Positions 9,174-19,502 of a DNA stretch of 48,717 nucleotides are shown here, piece after piece. This stretch comes from an uncultured Pelagibacteraceae bacterium (GTDB taxonomy: Bacteria; Pseudomonadota; Alphaproteobacteria; Pelagibacterales; Pelagibacteraceae). How positions within the stretch are numbered: the stretch's first letter is position 1; every line of letters starts with the position of its first letter. Location of the stretch: positions 1 to 48,717 of the forward strand of contig CACORD010000006.1 of NCBI GenBank assembly GCA_902629535.1, given 5' to 3'. The notes under the pieces were generated by a model. The model was not told the DNA's origin. It made no database searches and saw only the letters and a list, made by a program, of their open reading frames with translations. Position numbers and translations under genes: made by a program.

Positions 9174-9915
9174 TTTTTTAAATAAATCTGTAGCTAACGT
9201 TTACTTTAAACCATCTTCTAATTCTGAGGTAGTTTCGCAAATTCTATATGGGGAGAAATTTAAGATTCTATTGAAAAGAAAAAAATATTTAAAAATAAAA
9301 ACTCATTATGACAATTATATTGGATATATAAAAAAGGATAAGTTTTTTGAAAATTTTAAACCCTCACATAAAATTTCAAAGATTAAATCTAGAATTTTTT
9401 TTAAAAAAGGTAAAAGATTTTTGTCTTCAAACCATTATCTATATTATGGATCTGGCGTGTGTATAAGAAATGAAAAAAAAAAGTATATTGAATTTGAAAA
9501 AAATAAATGGATCAAAAAAAGTGATATCAAAAATATTGATCATTATGAAAAAAATTATATCAAAGTATTCAAATTCTTTTTAAACACAAAATACTTATGG
9601 GGCGGAAAAACCTGTGTCGGTATCGATTGTTCAGCATTAATTCAAATTTATTTTTATTACAACAGAATATTTTTTCCAAGAGATACAAAAGACCAAATAA
9701 GATTTTGTAAAAGAAAAAGAGGTAAAAATCGACTTAAAGGAGATATCTTATTTTGGAAAGGACATGTTGGTATATGTCTTAATAAGTCTAGATTTATTCA
9801 TGCTTATGGACCAAAAAAGAAGGTGATAATAATGCCAAAAATACAAACAATAAAATTAATTGATAAAACAGCAAATTTAAAAGTTAAAAAAATAAGTAAT
9901 ATCAGAAATATTTAA
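9163..9915 (+). CDS. NlpC/P60 peptidase with N-terminal SH3-like domains
   Basis: A 250-residue cysteine peptidase. Residues 1-125 look like two bacterial SH3-type domains. The C-terminal NlpC/P60 domain shows the catalytic Cys156 (GIDCSAL), His201 (KGHVGI) and a third polar residue near His213 (IHAYG). There is no signal peptide, so the enzyme should be cytoplasmic, like the gamma-D-glutamyl-diamino-acid endopeptidases that trim recycled murein peptides. It starts at GTG, overlapping ampG by 11 bases, so import and cleavage are probably coexpressed. Its TAA is interlocked with the TAA of tyrA on the other strand. The substrate is inferred. Confidence 0.82.
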   Translation: MKNNFLNKSVANVYFKPSSNSEVVSQILYGEKFKILLKRKKYLKIKTHYDNYIGYIKKDKFFENFKPSHKISKIKSRIFFKKGKRFLSSNHYLYYGSGVCIRNEKKKYIEFEKNKWIKKSDIKNIDHYEKNYIKVFKFFLNTKYLWGGKTCVGIDCSALIQIYFYYNRIFFPRDTKDQIRFCKRKRGKNRLKGDILFWKGHVGICLNKSRFIHAYGPKKKVIIMPKIQTIKLIDKTANLKVKKISNIRNI

Positions 9916-10808
9916 TCTCTACCAAAGTCAGGTTTGTTAACATCCTGTTTTAATTTAATAATTTTAGACCTAACTTTTTTTGTCTGAGATAATTTTTTTA
10001 AAATTGATTTATTATTTTTGGAATTTATATCTTTTTTAAAAGATTTTAAGTTTTTGATAAATAAATCTATTGCTTTTGTAACATTAACTTTGTTTTCAAA
10101 AAAAATATCTCTCCACATAATTTCATTTGAAGCAGCTATTCTTGAAAAATCTCTCAACCCCCCGGCACTGTATTTAATAAGACCAAATTTGAGTATTTTT
10201 TCAAAATCTTGAGCCGATTTAACCAAATTATAAGCAATTAAATGTGGTAAATGACTTGTGATAGAAAAAACTTTGTCATGTTTTTCAGGGTTCATAATAA
10301 CAGTTTTTGAGCCCATCTTTTTCCAAAAAGAACGTAAAAATTTTAAATTCTTAGAACTTGTTTTTTTGTCCTTAATTAATACACACCATTTATCCTCAAA
10401 CATATCAGCTTTTCCAAATTCTGGTCCACTCACCTCTGATCCAGCGATAGGGTGACTCCTTATCCAATTTATACCATGCTTCAAAAACTTTTTGATAATT
10501 TTTGATGACTCTATTTTTGAAGATCCAACATCAGTAATCAGTGTCTTTGGCAAAATAGTTTTATTAATCTTAAGAATGAGTTTTTTATATTCACTCGTTG
10601 ACGTACAAACAATCACTAAGTTTGAATTTACCAAACCATCTTTAAGTGACTTAACAATGGTTCCTGGTAATCTGAGACTTTTTATTTTAGTGATATTAGA
10701 TTTTGATTTTTCATAAATAAATATTTTTTTTGCTATTTTTTTTTTTGAAATCTTCCTTACTAAAGAAGAGCCTAATAATCCACAGCCTATAATTAATACA
10801 TTTCTCAT
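9912..10808 (-). CDS. tyrA: Prephenate/arogenate dehydrogenase
   Basis: A 298-residue NAD(P)-dependent dehydrogenase of tyrosine synthesis. It has an N-terminal Rossmann loop, IIGCGLLGSSL (5-15), and the family's substrate-binding motif SHPIAGSEVSGPE near residue 117. No chorismate mutase or ACT domain is fused to it. Its start overlaps the hisC stop by four bases (ATGA), so it is translated with the aminotransferase that could complete tyrosine and phenylalanine synthesis. Prephenate versus arogenate preference cannot be read from the sequence. Confidence 0.9.
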   Translation of the reverse strand: MRNVLIIGCGLLGSSLVRKISKKKIAKKIFIYEKSKSNITKIKSLRLPGTIVKSLKDGLVNSNLVIVCTSTSEYKKLILKINKTILPKTLITDVGSSKIESSKIIKKFLKHGINWIRSHPIAGSEVSGPEFGKADMFEDKWCVLIKDKKTSSKNLKFLRSFWKKMGSKTVIMNPEKHDKVFSITSHLPHLIAYNLVKSAQDFEKILKFGLIKYSAGGLRDFSRIAASNEIMWRDIFFENKVNVTKAIDLFIKNLKSFKKDINSKNNKSILKKLSQTKKVRSKIIKLKQDVNKPDFGRD

Positions 10809-11890
10809 TTTCTAAATATATTTTGTGTTGCTTTGATAAATTTTATATTTTCCTCTTTTGACCCAATCGTTAATCGTAGCATATTTTTTATTTTATAACC
10901 TTCTTCAGTAGACCTTAAAATAATTCCCTTTTTTTTTAATTTTTCATAAAAGTTATTAGCTCTTAGTTTGCATTTATTAAAATTCAATAATAAAAAGTTA
11001 GCAGAAACTTTATTTGAGCTAATATCGTAATTACTCAAAAAATTTTTCAGTTTTGTTGCATAAAAATAATTGTGTTTTACTGAACGTGAAATAAATTTTC
11101 TATCCTTAAGTGACTCAATAGCTGCTTTTTGAGCTACTTCATTAACATTGAATGGAGGTTTAATAACATTCAAAGCATCAATAATTTTTTTTGAACCATA
11201 TCCCCAACCAATTCTTAGGGATGATAGTCCATAGATTTTTGAGAATGTCCTTAATATAAAAACATTCTGCTTATTTTTGAATAAGTCTAAACCAGATTTA
11301 TAGTCTCTATTTTGCATGTACTCTGCATAAGCATCATCTACAACAAGCAAAATATTTTTTCTTAATCTTTTTCTTAAATCAATTAATTCAAAATTGCTCA
11401 AGTAAGTGCCAGTTGGATTATTTGGATTAGCAAGAAATACCATTTTAGTTTTATTACTTACTTTTTTAATTATTTCAGAAACAGAAACTTTAAAATTTTT
11501 TTCTTTGGCAAAAACAACTTTTGCTCCAACTATTTTTGCATATATTCTGTACATTAAAAAACTAAATTGAGGAAGAATTACTTCATCTTTTGGTTTAAGG
11601 AAAAGTTGGCATAACATTTGAATAACTTCGTCTGAACCAGCTCCACAAATTATTTTTTCTTTGTCACAATTAAATTTTTTTGAGATCTGACTTCGTAATT
11701 TTTTAGACTTTCCATCAGGATATCTGAAAAGACTTAATTTTTTATTTGATATTGCCTTCTTGGCCCTGAAACTTGCTCCTAGAGCTGATTCATTTGCCGA
11801 AAGTTTAATGATTTTATTAAAACTCTTAATAGTTGATTTGCCAGGTTGATAAGCCTCGATATTAAATCTTTTAAATTTTATAGTTGTCAT
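10805..11890 (-). CDS. hisC: Histidinol-phosphate / aromatic aminotransferase
   Basis: A 361-residue PLP aminotransferase of the HisC family. Motifs are LSANES (30-35), GAGSDEVI, NPNNPTGTY (156-163), DDAYAEY, and the PLP-binding Lys218 in TFSKIYGLSS. HisC makes histidinol phosphate and often also transaminates aromatic 2-oxo acids. The four-base overlap with tyrA makes a phenylalanine/tyrosine role likely here, and no other his gene is nearby. It is divergent from metX, an arrangement known from other alphaproteobacteria. Confidence 0.9.
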   Translation of the reverse strand: MTTIKFKRFNIEAYQPGKSTIKSFNKIIKLSANESALGASFRAKKAISNKKLSLFRYPDGKSKKLRSQISKKFNCDKEKIICGAGSDEVIQMLCQLFLKPKDEVILPQFSFLMYRIYAKIVGAKVVFAKEKNFKVSVSEIIKKVSNKTKMVFLANPNNPTGTYLSNFELIDLRKRLRKNILLVVDDAYAEYMQNRDYKSGLDLFKNKQNVFILRTFSKIYGLSSLRIGWGYGSKKIIDALNVIKPPFNVNEVAQKAAIESLKDRKFISRSVKHNYFYATKLKNFLSNYDISSNKVSANFLLLNFNKCKLRANNFYEKLKKKGIILRSTEEGYKIKNMLRLTIGSKEENIKFIKATQNIFRK

Positions 11891-11962
11891 CTTTTAAATT
11901 TTAGCCTCTTTATAAATAAAATAACAATTTTTCATATAGAATTAGTTCAAATTATTTAAAAA

Positions 11963-11991
11963 TTGACATACTAAATAACATCTTGTACAAA
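11963..11991 (+). promoter_or_regulatory. Sigma-70 promoter for the metX transcript
   Basis: A perfect TTGACA (11963-11968) is followed after exactly 17 bases by TACAAA (11986-11991). The predicted start of transcription, about 6-8 bases downstream, falls at 11997-11999, the first bases of the SAM-II riboswitch. The agreement between two independent signals makes this the best-supported promoter in the window. Confidence 0.72.
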
Positions 11992-11995
11992 ATCC

Positions 11996-12047
11996 ACGCG
12001 CTGATTTACCTGAATTGCGAGCGCTTTAAAAAAACCGCTAAAAAAGT
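11996..12047 (+). promoter_or_regulatory. SAM-II riboswitch upstream of metX
   Basis: The segment closely follows the SAM-II (metA-type) consensus: a GC-rich 5' strand CGCGCTGATTTA, TTGC in the loop, the closing strand AGCGC, an A-rich linker, and the 3' pseudoknot strand CGCTAAAAA. Helix P1 is GCGCT (11998-12002) with AGCGC (12020-12024). In the pseudoknot, GCG (12017-12019) can pair with CGC (12036-12038). The known ligand is S-adenosylmethionine, which turns off methionine genes. Here it would repress metX-metW. The 38 bases between it and the metX ATG at 12085 contain no clear Shine-Dalgarno, so control could involve the AT hairpin at 12028-12054. Confidence 0.82.
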
Positions 12048-12084
12048 TTTTTTTCTCACAATTCAATAATTAGCATTAATAATT

Positions 12085-13203
12085 ATGAATATTAAAGAAA
12101 ATATAAAAACGCTTGTTATTAAAAAACCATTGAAACTTGATTGTGGTAAAACTATTAATAATTTTCCACTCGCATATGAAACTTATGGTTCGCTTAATAA
12201 AAACAAAGATAATGCAATTCTTGTTTTTCATGCGCTTACTGGTGATCAATTTGTTACGGGTATTAATCCCGTCACAAAAAAAGATGGCTGGTGGTCTTAC
12301 GCAGTGGGCCCTAACAAATCAATAGATACGAATAAATATTTTGTTATTTGTGCAAATGTAATAGGTGGTTGTATGGGCTCATTTGGTCCAAGTCATAAAA
12401 ATCCTGATACAAATAAAATTTACGGAACCGATTTTCCTGTAATTACTATTAATGACATGGTCAACGCACAAGTGAATTTATTAGATCATTTTGAGATAAA
12501 AAAACTTTTTTCAGTTGTTGGTGGATCAATGGGAGGAATGCAAGTTTTGCAATTTATAAGTAATTATCCGGATAAAGCTAGTACAGTTGTACCGATTGCA
12601 TGTACCTCCAGTCATTCTGCTCAAAATATTGCTTTTAATGAATTAGGTAGACAAGCGATAGCATCGGATCATAATTGGTCAGACGGAAAATATTTATCTA
12701 ATAATACTCTTCCTGATAAAGGGTTATCAGTAGCAAGAATGGCTGCTCATATAACTTATTTGTCTAAAAAAGGTTTACAAGAAAAATTCGGAAGAAAACT
12801 TCAAGAAAGAGATGCTCTTAAATTTGGGTTTGATGCAGATTTTCAAATAGAGAGTTATCTAAGATATCAAGGATCGGTTTTTGTAGATCGATTTGATGCT
12901 AATAGTTATCTTTATATCACAAGAGCAATGGATTATTTTGATCTAGTTAAACAATTTGATGGTAATTTATCTAATGCATTTAAAAAAACTAAGGCTAAGT
13001 TTTTTATAATATCTTTTACCTCAGACTGGCTCTATCCGACCCAAGAAAATAAAGATATAGTTATCGCTCTTAATGCAATTGGTGCTGATGTTGGATTTGT
13101 TGAAATAAAATCTGACAAAGGTCATGATTCTTTTTTATTAGATGTTCCAGACTTTTTGAAAACTCTTAAAAATTTTTTAGATAAATCTTACTTAGAAAGA
13201 TAA
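12085..13203 (+). CDS. metX: Homoserine O-acetyltransferase (MetX family)
   Basis: A 372-residue alpha/beta-hydrolase-fold acyltransferase that activates homoserine for direct sulfhydrylation to homocysteine. The nucleophile Ser148 sits in VGGSMGGMQ; the Asp and His of the triad lie in SDWLYPTQE and KGHDSFLLD. The early motif NAILVFHALTGDQ (43-55) is typical. A SAM-II riboswitch and a strong promoter precede it, so it should be shut down when SAM is plentiful. metW follows with a one-base overlap (TAATG), the classical partner arrangement. Some MetX-family enzymes prefer succinyl-CoA; this cannot be resolved here. Confidence 0.94.
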   Translation: MNIKENIKTLVIKKPLKLDCGKTINNFPLAYETYGSLNKNKDNAILVFHALTGDQFVTGINPVTKKDGWWSYAVGPNKSIDTNKYFVICANVIGGCMGSFGPSHKNPDTNKIYGTDFPVITINDMVNAQVNLLDHFEIKKLFSVVGGSMGGMQVLQFISNYPDKASTVVPIACTSSHSAQNIAFNELGRQAIASDHNWSDGKYLSNNTLPDKGLSVARMAAHITYLSKKGLQEKFGRKLQERDALKFGFDADFQIESYLRYQGSVFVDRFDANSYLYITRAMDYFDLVKQFDGNLSNAFKKTKAKFFIISFTSDWLYPTQENKDIVIALNAIGADVGFVEIKSDKGHDSFLLDVPDFLKTLKNFLDKSYLER

Positions 13204-13802
13204 TGGTGAAAACAGAATATAAAATAATAGTCGATTTAATAGAGGAAAAAACAAGAGTTTTAGATGTTGGCTGCGATGATGGAGCATTAATGGAGTCATT
13301 AAAAAAAAATAAAAGTGTTGATGTGAGAGGGATTGAGATTTCAAAGGATAAAGTTCAAACCTGTGTATCAAAAGGACTTACTGTAATTGAAGGAAACGCA
13401 GAATTGGATTTAAAACAATTTCCAAATGACTCTTTTGATTATGTTGTTCTAGGTCAAACTTTACAAGCTTTCGTAAATCCTGAGATTGTTATAAAAGAAC
13501 TTTTAAGAGTTGGAAAAAAAGCAATCATAACAATTCCAAATTTTGGTCATTGGAAAGTAAGATTAAATTTGCTTATTAAAGGAACAATGCCAATCACAGA
13601 ATCCTTGCCAAATGATTGGTATAACACCCCAAATATTCATATGTGTACCATTAAAGATTTTGTTAAATTTTCAAAAATTATAAACTTTAAAATCTTTAAA
13701 TCTTTAGCTCTGACTAATAAAAATATTTCAAATATTAATAATTCTAATTTATTTTATAAAAATTTATTTGCAGAATTAGGTATATTCTTAATTGAAAAAT
13801 AA
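13203..13802 (+). CDS. metW: Methionine biosynthesis protein MetW
   Basis: A 199-residue protein with a methyltransferase-like Rossmann fold: LDVGCDDGAL (20-29) forms the SAM-binding-type loop, and VLGQTLQAF and TIPNFGHWKVR are MetW hallmarks. MetW is found paired with MetX in many proteobacteria and is needed for, or stimulates, homoserine acylation. Its start overlaps the metX stop by one base, so the two are translationally coupled under the same SAM-II riboswitch. Confidence 0.93.
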   Translation: MVKTEYKIIVDLIEEKTRVLDVGCDDGALMESLKKNKSVDVRGIEISKDKVQTCVSKGLTVIEGNAELDLKQFPNDSFDYVVLGQTLQAFVNPEIVIKELLRVGKKAIITIPNFGHWKVRLNLLIKGTMPITESLPNDWYNTPNIHMCTIKDFVKFSKIINFKIFKSLALTNKNISNINNSNLFYKNLFAELGIFLIEK

Positions 13803-13803
13803 G

Positions 13804-14523
13804 ATGAGAATAGAAATAATTAAGTGTTTACAAGATAATTATAGTTACTTGTTAATCGATGACTCTAAAAATATTGGGTGCGTTGTTGACCCTGGTGAAG
13901 CAGCTCCAATTATAAAATATGTTGAAAGTAATAATATTGAGTTAAAATATATTCTTAATACTCACCATCATTATGATCATGTAGGTGGCAACTTAGAATT
14001 AAAGAAAAGATATAATTCTAAAATAGTTGGATTTAAAGAAGATAAAGATCGTATTCCAGAAATTGATGTGCTTGTGGAAGATAATCAAAAATGGAAAGGT
14101 GAAAATTTTGAGGCGAAAATTTATCACATACCAGGTCATACAAGTGGGCATATTGCCTTTCATTTTTTTTTGGAAAAAAAAATTTTTACTGGGGACACCT
14201 TATTTTCTTTAGGATGTGGTAGAATTTTTGAGGGAACTTATGAACAGATGTTCAATTCATTAAAAAAAATAAAAGAACTTCCAAAAGATACTCAAATATA
14301 TTGCGGCCATGAATATACATTACAAAATTCAAAATTTTGTGAGTCAAATGATCCTGATAATTCAAATTTAAAGAGTAAAATTCAAGAAATTAAAGAAAAA
14401 ATAAAAAATGGCCAACCCACCATTCCATCAATTTTATCTGATGAAATAGAATGCAATATATTTCTTAAAGCTAAAGATGTTGAAAGTTTTTCAAAATTAA
14501 GAGATTTAAAGGACAATTTTTGA
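13804..14523 (+). CDS. gloB: Hydroxyacylglutathione hydrolase (glyoxalase II)
   Basis: A 240-residue metallo-beta-lactamase-fold thioesterase that hydrolyses S-lactoylglutathione in methylglyoxal detoxification. The binuclear metal motif THHHYDH is at 53-59; further ligands are in HTSGHIAF, FTGDTLF and CGHEYT. The glyoxalase II C-terminal helical domain is present. I chose the ATG at 13804, one base after the metW stop, because MRIEIIKCLQDNY matches the family N-terminus; an in-frame TTG 12 bases earlier is less likely. It is probably the last gene of the metX transcript. Confidence 0.92.
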   Translation: MRIEIIKCLQDNYSYLLIDDSKNIGCVVDPGEAAPIIKYVESNNIELKYILNTHHHYDHVGGNLELKKRYNSKIVGFKEDKDRIPEIDVLVEDNQKWKGENFEAKIYHIPGHTSGHIAFHFFLEKKIFTGDTLFSLGCGRIFEGTYEQMFNSLKKIKELPKDTQIYCGHEYTLQNSKFCESNDPDNSNLKSKIQEIKEKIKNGQPTIPSILSDEIECNIFLKAKDVESFSKLRDLKDNF

Positions 14524-14533
14524 TTTATAAAAC

Positions 14534-14561
14534 TTGACTATAGGCTTGCTCAGACTATATT
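14534..14561 (+). promoter_or_regulatory. Promoter for rplU-rpmA
   Basis: TTGACT (14534-14539) and TATATT (14556-14561) are separated by 16 bases in the short gap between gloB and rplU. Transcription would begin about 20 bases before the rplU ATG at 14588. The position also argues against a longer rplU reading that starts at 14534, because that would put the promoter inside the coding region. Confidence 0.65.
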
Positions 14562-14587
14562 GCCTTAACAAAATTAAGAGTATTTAT

Positions 14588-14986
14588 ATGTCATTCGCAG
14601 TCATAAAAACAGGTGGTAAACAATACAAAGTCAAATCTGGAGAGATTTTGAAAATTGAGAAATTAACAGATATCAAAGCTAATTCAAAAATAGAATTTAA
14701 TGAAATTTTAGCTTATGGAGATGACAGTAAAATAGAAGTTGGAGCGCCAATGGTAAGTGGTGCAAAAGTTGAGGCTGACTTAATTAAAAATAGTAAAAAT
14801 AGGACTGTATTAATTTTTAAAAAAAGAAGAAGACATAACTCAAGAAGAAAAAATGGGCATAGACAGGAATATTCTATGATTAGAATAAACAAAATTTTTT
14901 CGAAAGATGGTAAAATTCTTTCAGAGGCTGAAAAAGTTTCTAAGGTAACAAAAAAGACAGAAACAAAAAAAGAGGCTAGTAAATAA
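14588..14986 (+). CDS. rplU: 50S ribosomal protein L21
   Basis: A 132-residue ribosomal protein starting MSFAVIKTGGKQYKV, with the L21 core KRRRHNSRRKNGHRQ and a lysine-rich tail longer than that of E. coli L21 (103 residues). The start at 14588 is chosen because the MsfAVIkTGGKQY N-terminus is conserved and a promoter ends just before it. rpmA follows after 12 bases, the usual bacterial rplU-rpmA-obgE order. Confidence 0.95.
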   Translation: MSFAVIKTGGKQYKVKSGEILKIEKLTDIKANSKIEFNEILAYGDDSKIEVGAPMVSGAKVEADLIKNSKNRTVLIFKKRRRHNSRRKNGHRQEYSMIRINKIFSKDGKILSEAEKVSKVTKKTETKKEASK

Positions 14987-14998
14987 CTAGGAATAATT

Positions 14999-15253
14999 AT
15001 GGCAACAAAAAAAGCAGGCGGATCTTCTAGAAATGGACGTGATAGTGCTGGGCGAAGACTTGGTGTCAAAAAGTATGGTGGACAATCTGTTATACCTGGA
15101 AACATTATTGTAAGACAAAGGGGTACAAAAATATTTCCTGGAGAAAACGTAGGAATGGGTAAAGATCACTCAATTTTTTCAGTAATAAAAGGTAAAGTAG
15201 TTTTTAAAAAGACAAAGTCAGATAGAACTTTTGTTTCAGTAAAACCCAATTAA
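14999..15253 (+). CDS. rpmA: 50S ribosomal protein L27
   Basis: An 84-residue protein beginning [16 protein letters not shown], with the L27 signature [21 protein letters not shown] (split around residues 23-43). The N-terminus reaches the peptidyl-transferase centre in the ribosome. No cleavable N-terminal extension of the Firmicutes kind is present. Its place between rplU and obgE is the standard one. Confidence 0.97.
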   Translation: MATKKAGGSSRNGRDSAGRRLGVKKYGGQSVIPGNIIVRQRGTKIFPGENVGMGKDHSIFSVIKGKVVFKKTKSDRTFVSVKPN

Positions 15254-15256
15254 TAG

Positions 15257-17360
<2,104 letters not shown>

Positions 17361-17361
<1 letters not shown>

Positions 17362-18611
17362 TGAGAAATATATTAATTAATATTGGAGAAAGATCAAAAC
17401 AAGCGTTTGCTCAACCAATAAATACTTATAAAAAAAATAGAGTTTTAAGTGATTATCTTAAAATGATAAGAAAAAATAAGCATTTAATTCTTAAAGAAAA
17501 TAAAAAAGATGTAGAACAGGCTATCAAAATAAAGCTAAGAGATAATTTAATAAATCGACTAATTTTAAACGAAAAAAAAATCTTGGGTATTATTAATTCA
17601 ATCCAAAAAATAATTAAGTTAAAAGATCCAGTTCATAATGTTATTGAAAAATGGAAAAGACCTAATGGACTTGTATTTTCAAAAATATCAATCCCGATAG
17701 GAGTAATAGGTGTAATTTATGAAAGTAGACCAAATGTAACCTCAGATGTAGCATCATTATGTTTTAAATCTGGAAATCCAGTTATTTTGAAAGGTGGTTC
17801 TGAAGCCTTTTATTCTAATAAAATTTTATCAAATTTATTTAGAAGAGCTTTGAAGATTAATAAAGTTAATCAAAACTTTGTTCAATTCATCGATATAAAG
17901 AATAGAAAAGTGGTAGATTTTTTACTCACTAAAATGACTAATTTTATTGATGTAATCATACCAAGAGGGGGTAGAAATTTAGTTAAAAAAGTACAAAACA
18001 TTTCTAAAATTCCAACTATTGGTCACTTAGAAGGTGTTTGTCATTCATATGTAGATAAAGATGCAGATCCCGAAATTGCTACCAAAGTAATAGTAAATGC
18101 AAAATTAAGGAATACAGCGATTTGTGGAGCAACTGAAACAATTTTACTCAATGAGCGTATAATCAAAAAGTTTGGAGCTCATATATTAAAGATATTAGAG
18201 GAAAAAGGTTGTCAAATTATTGCTGATAATAAAATACGAAAAATTTATAAAGGTAAAATCAAAAAAGCATCAATCAAAGATTGGTCAAAAGAATATTTAT
18301 CTGCTAGCGTTTCTGTAAAATCAGTCAAAAACGTACAAGAAGCTATTTCTCATATTAATAGATATGGAACTATGCATACTGATTGTATTATTACTAAAAA
18401 CAAAAAAACTGCTAAAAAATTTTTAATGGGGGTTAAAAGTTCAATAGCAATGCACAATACATCTACACAATTTGCAGATGGTGGTGAATTTGGATTTGGC
18501 GGCGAGGTTGGTATTTCGACAAATGTTCTTCCACCAAGAGGCCCCGTGGGACTTGGACAACTAATTTCGTATAAATATCAAGTAACTAGTAATGGTAAAA
18601 TTAGAAAGTAA
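17361..18611 (+). CDS. proA: Gamma-glutamyl phosphate reductase
   Basis: A 416-residue aldehyde-dehydrogenase-superfamily enzyme that makes glutamate semialdehyde with NADPH. Visible motifs are PIGVIGVIYESRPNVTSD (112-129), GNPVILKGGSEA, IPRGGRNLV, and the active-site cysteine in RNTAICGATE. The C-terminal HNTSTQFADGGEFGFGGEVGIST is a ProA hallmark. It is intact and coupled to proB by TAATG overlap, which argues that the proline pathway is still in use despite the proB frameshift. nadD starts 20 bases inside its end. Confidence 0.96.
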
Positions 18612-19134
18612 ATTGGTTACAAGAAGAAATAAAATTGGGATACTGGGTGGATCCTTCGATCCTGCACACAAAGGTCACTTAACAATCTCAAAAGAAGCAA
18701 TTAAAAGATTTGATTTACGAAATGTTATTTGGGCAATAACAAAAAAAAATCCTTTTAAAAAAAAAACGCATACAAGTTTGGATAATAGAATCAAGCATTG
18801 CAAAAAAATTATTGGATCAAGTAAATTGATTAAAGTAAAATTTTATGAAAACGCAATTAAATCGAATAAAACTTTTGATTTAATAAATCATCTTTCAAAG
18901 AATAAAAAAAACAAAATTTATTTTATAATGGGGGCTGATAATTTAATAAAATTTCATAAATGGTATAAATGGAAATCAATTTCACAGAAATGTAAAATAA
19001 TAGTATTTGATAGGCATGGTTATAAAAAAAAATCGTTAAATTCGTCTACATATAAAAGATTAAATAGAGAAAATTTGAAATTTATTGAATTTGAAAAGGT
19101 CAATATTTCTTCTTCTCAATTAAGAAAAATTTGA
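18592..19134 (+). CDS. nadD: Nicotinate-nucleotide adenylyltransferase
   Basis: A 180-residue nucleotidyltransferase that forms nicotinate adenine dinucleotide in NAD synthesis. The ATP-binding GGSFDPAHKGHL and the C-terminal NISSSQLRK (the ISST-R type motif) are clear, with MGADNLIKFHKW in the middle. The ATG at 18592 overlaps proA by 20 bases. An in-frame TTG at 18613, just after the proA stop and preceded by GAAAG, would give a shorter N-terminus closer to the family's usual length and is a serious alternative. rsfS follows after 17 bases. Confidence 0.9.
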   Translation: MVKLESKLVTRRNKIGILGGSFDPAHKGHLTISKEAIKRFDLRNVIWAITKKNPFKKKTHTSLDNRIKHCKKIIGSSKLIKVKFYENAIKSNKTFDLINHLSKNKKNKIYFIMGADNLIKFHKWYKWKSISQKCKIIVFDRHGYKKKSLNSSTYKRLNRENLKFIEFEKVNISSSQLRKI

Positions 19135-19151
19135 TATGGTTTAGTTAATTA

Positions 19152-19502
19152 ATGGACAAAATTTCTGATTTAAAAAAAATCATAATTCAAACTTTAGATA
19201 TTAATAAAGCTTTAGACATTGTAAGCATCGATCTTAAAGATAAAAGTTCGATGGCAGAATACATGATTATAGCAAGTGGTACATCATCTAGACATATTCA
19301 ATCACTTTCTGAACAAGTTTTAGAAAAATTCAAAGACTATGGTATGAAAGATTCAAAAATTGAGGGAAAAGATAGCAACGAGTGGAAACTGGTGGATGGA
19401 ATAGATCTAATTGTTCACATATTTCATCCAGAAAAAAGAAAATTTTATGAACTAGAAAAAATATGGTCTGAATTTATACCAAAAGAAAAACTTATTATAT
19501 GA
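19152..19502 (+). CDS. rsfS: Ribosomal silencing factor RsfS
   Basis: A 116-residue protein that binds L14 and keeps ribosomal subunits apart when nutrients are scarce. Family marks are IDLKDKSSMAEYMIIASGTS (24-43), EGKDSNEWKLVDG and VHIFHPEKRKFYELE. Many proteobacteria have rlmH after this gene; here its last four bases are already the start of ctpA, so rlmH is absent from its usual place. Confidence 0.95.
   Translation: MDKISDLKKIIIQTLDINKALDIVSIDLKDKSSMAEYMIIASGTSSRHIQSLSEQVLEKFKDYGMKDSKIEGKDSNEWKLVDGIDLIVHIFHPEKRKFYELEKIWSEFIPKEKLII

Noticed and set aside
12048..12084. A second SAM riboswitch (SAM-V type) between the SAM-II element and metX, as in known tandem arrangements.
   Set aside because: No matching stem or conserved core was found in these bases.
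14534..14587. A longer rplU reading starting at a TTG at 14534.
   Set aside because: This TTG is part of the -35 element of a good promoter, and the added 18 residues have no counterpart in L21 proteins.
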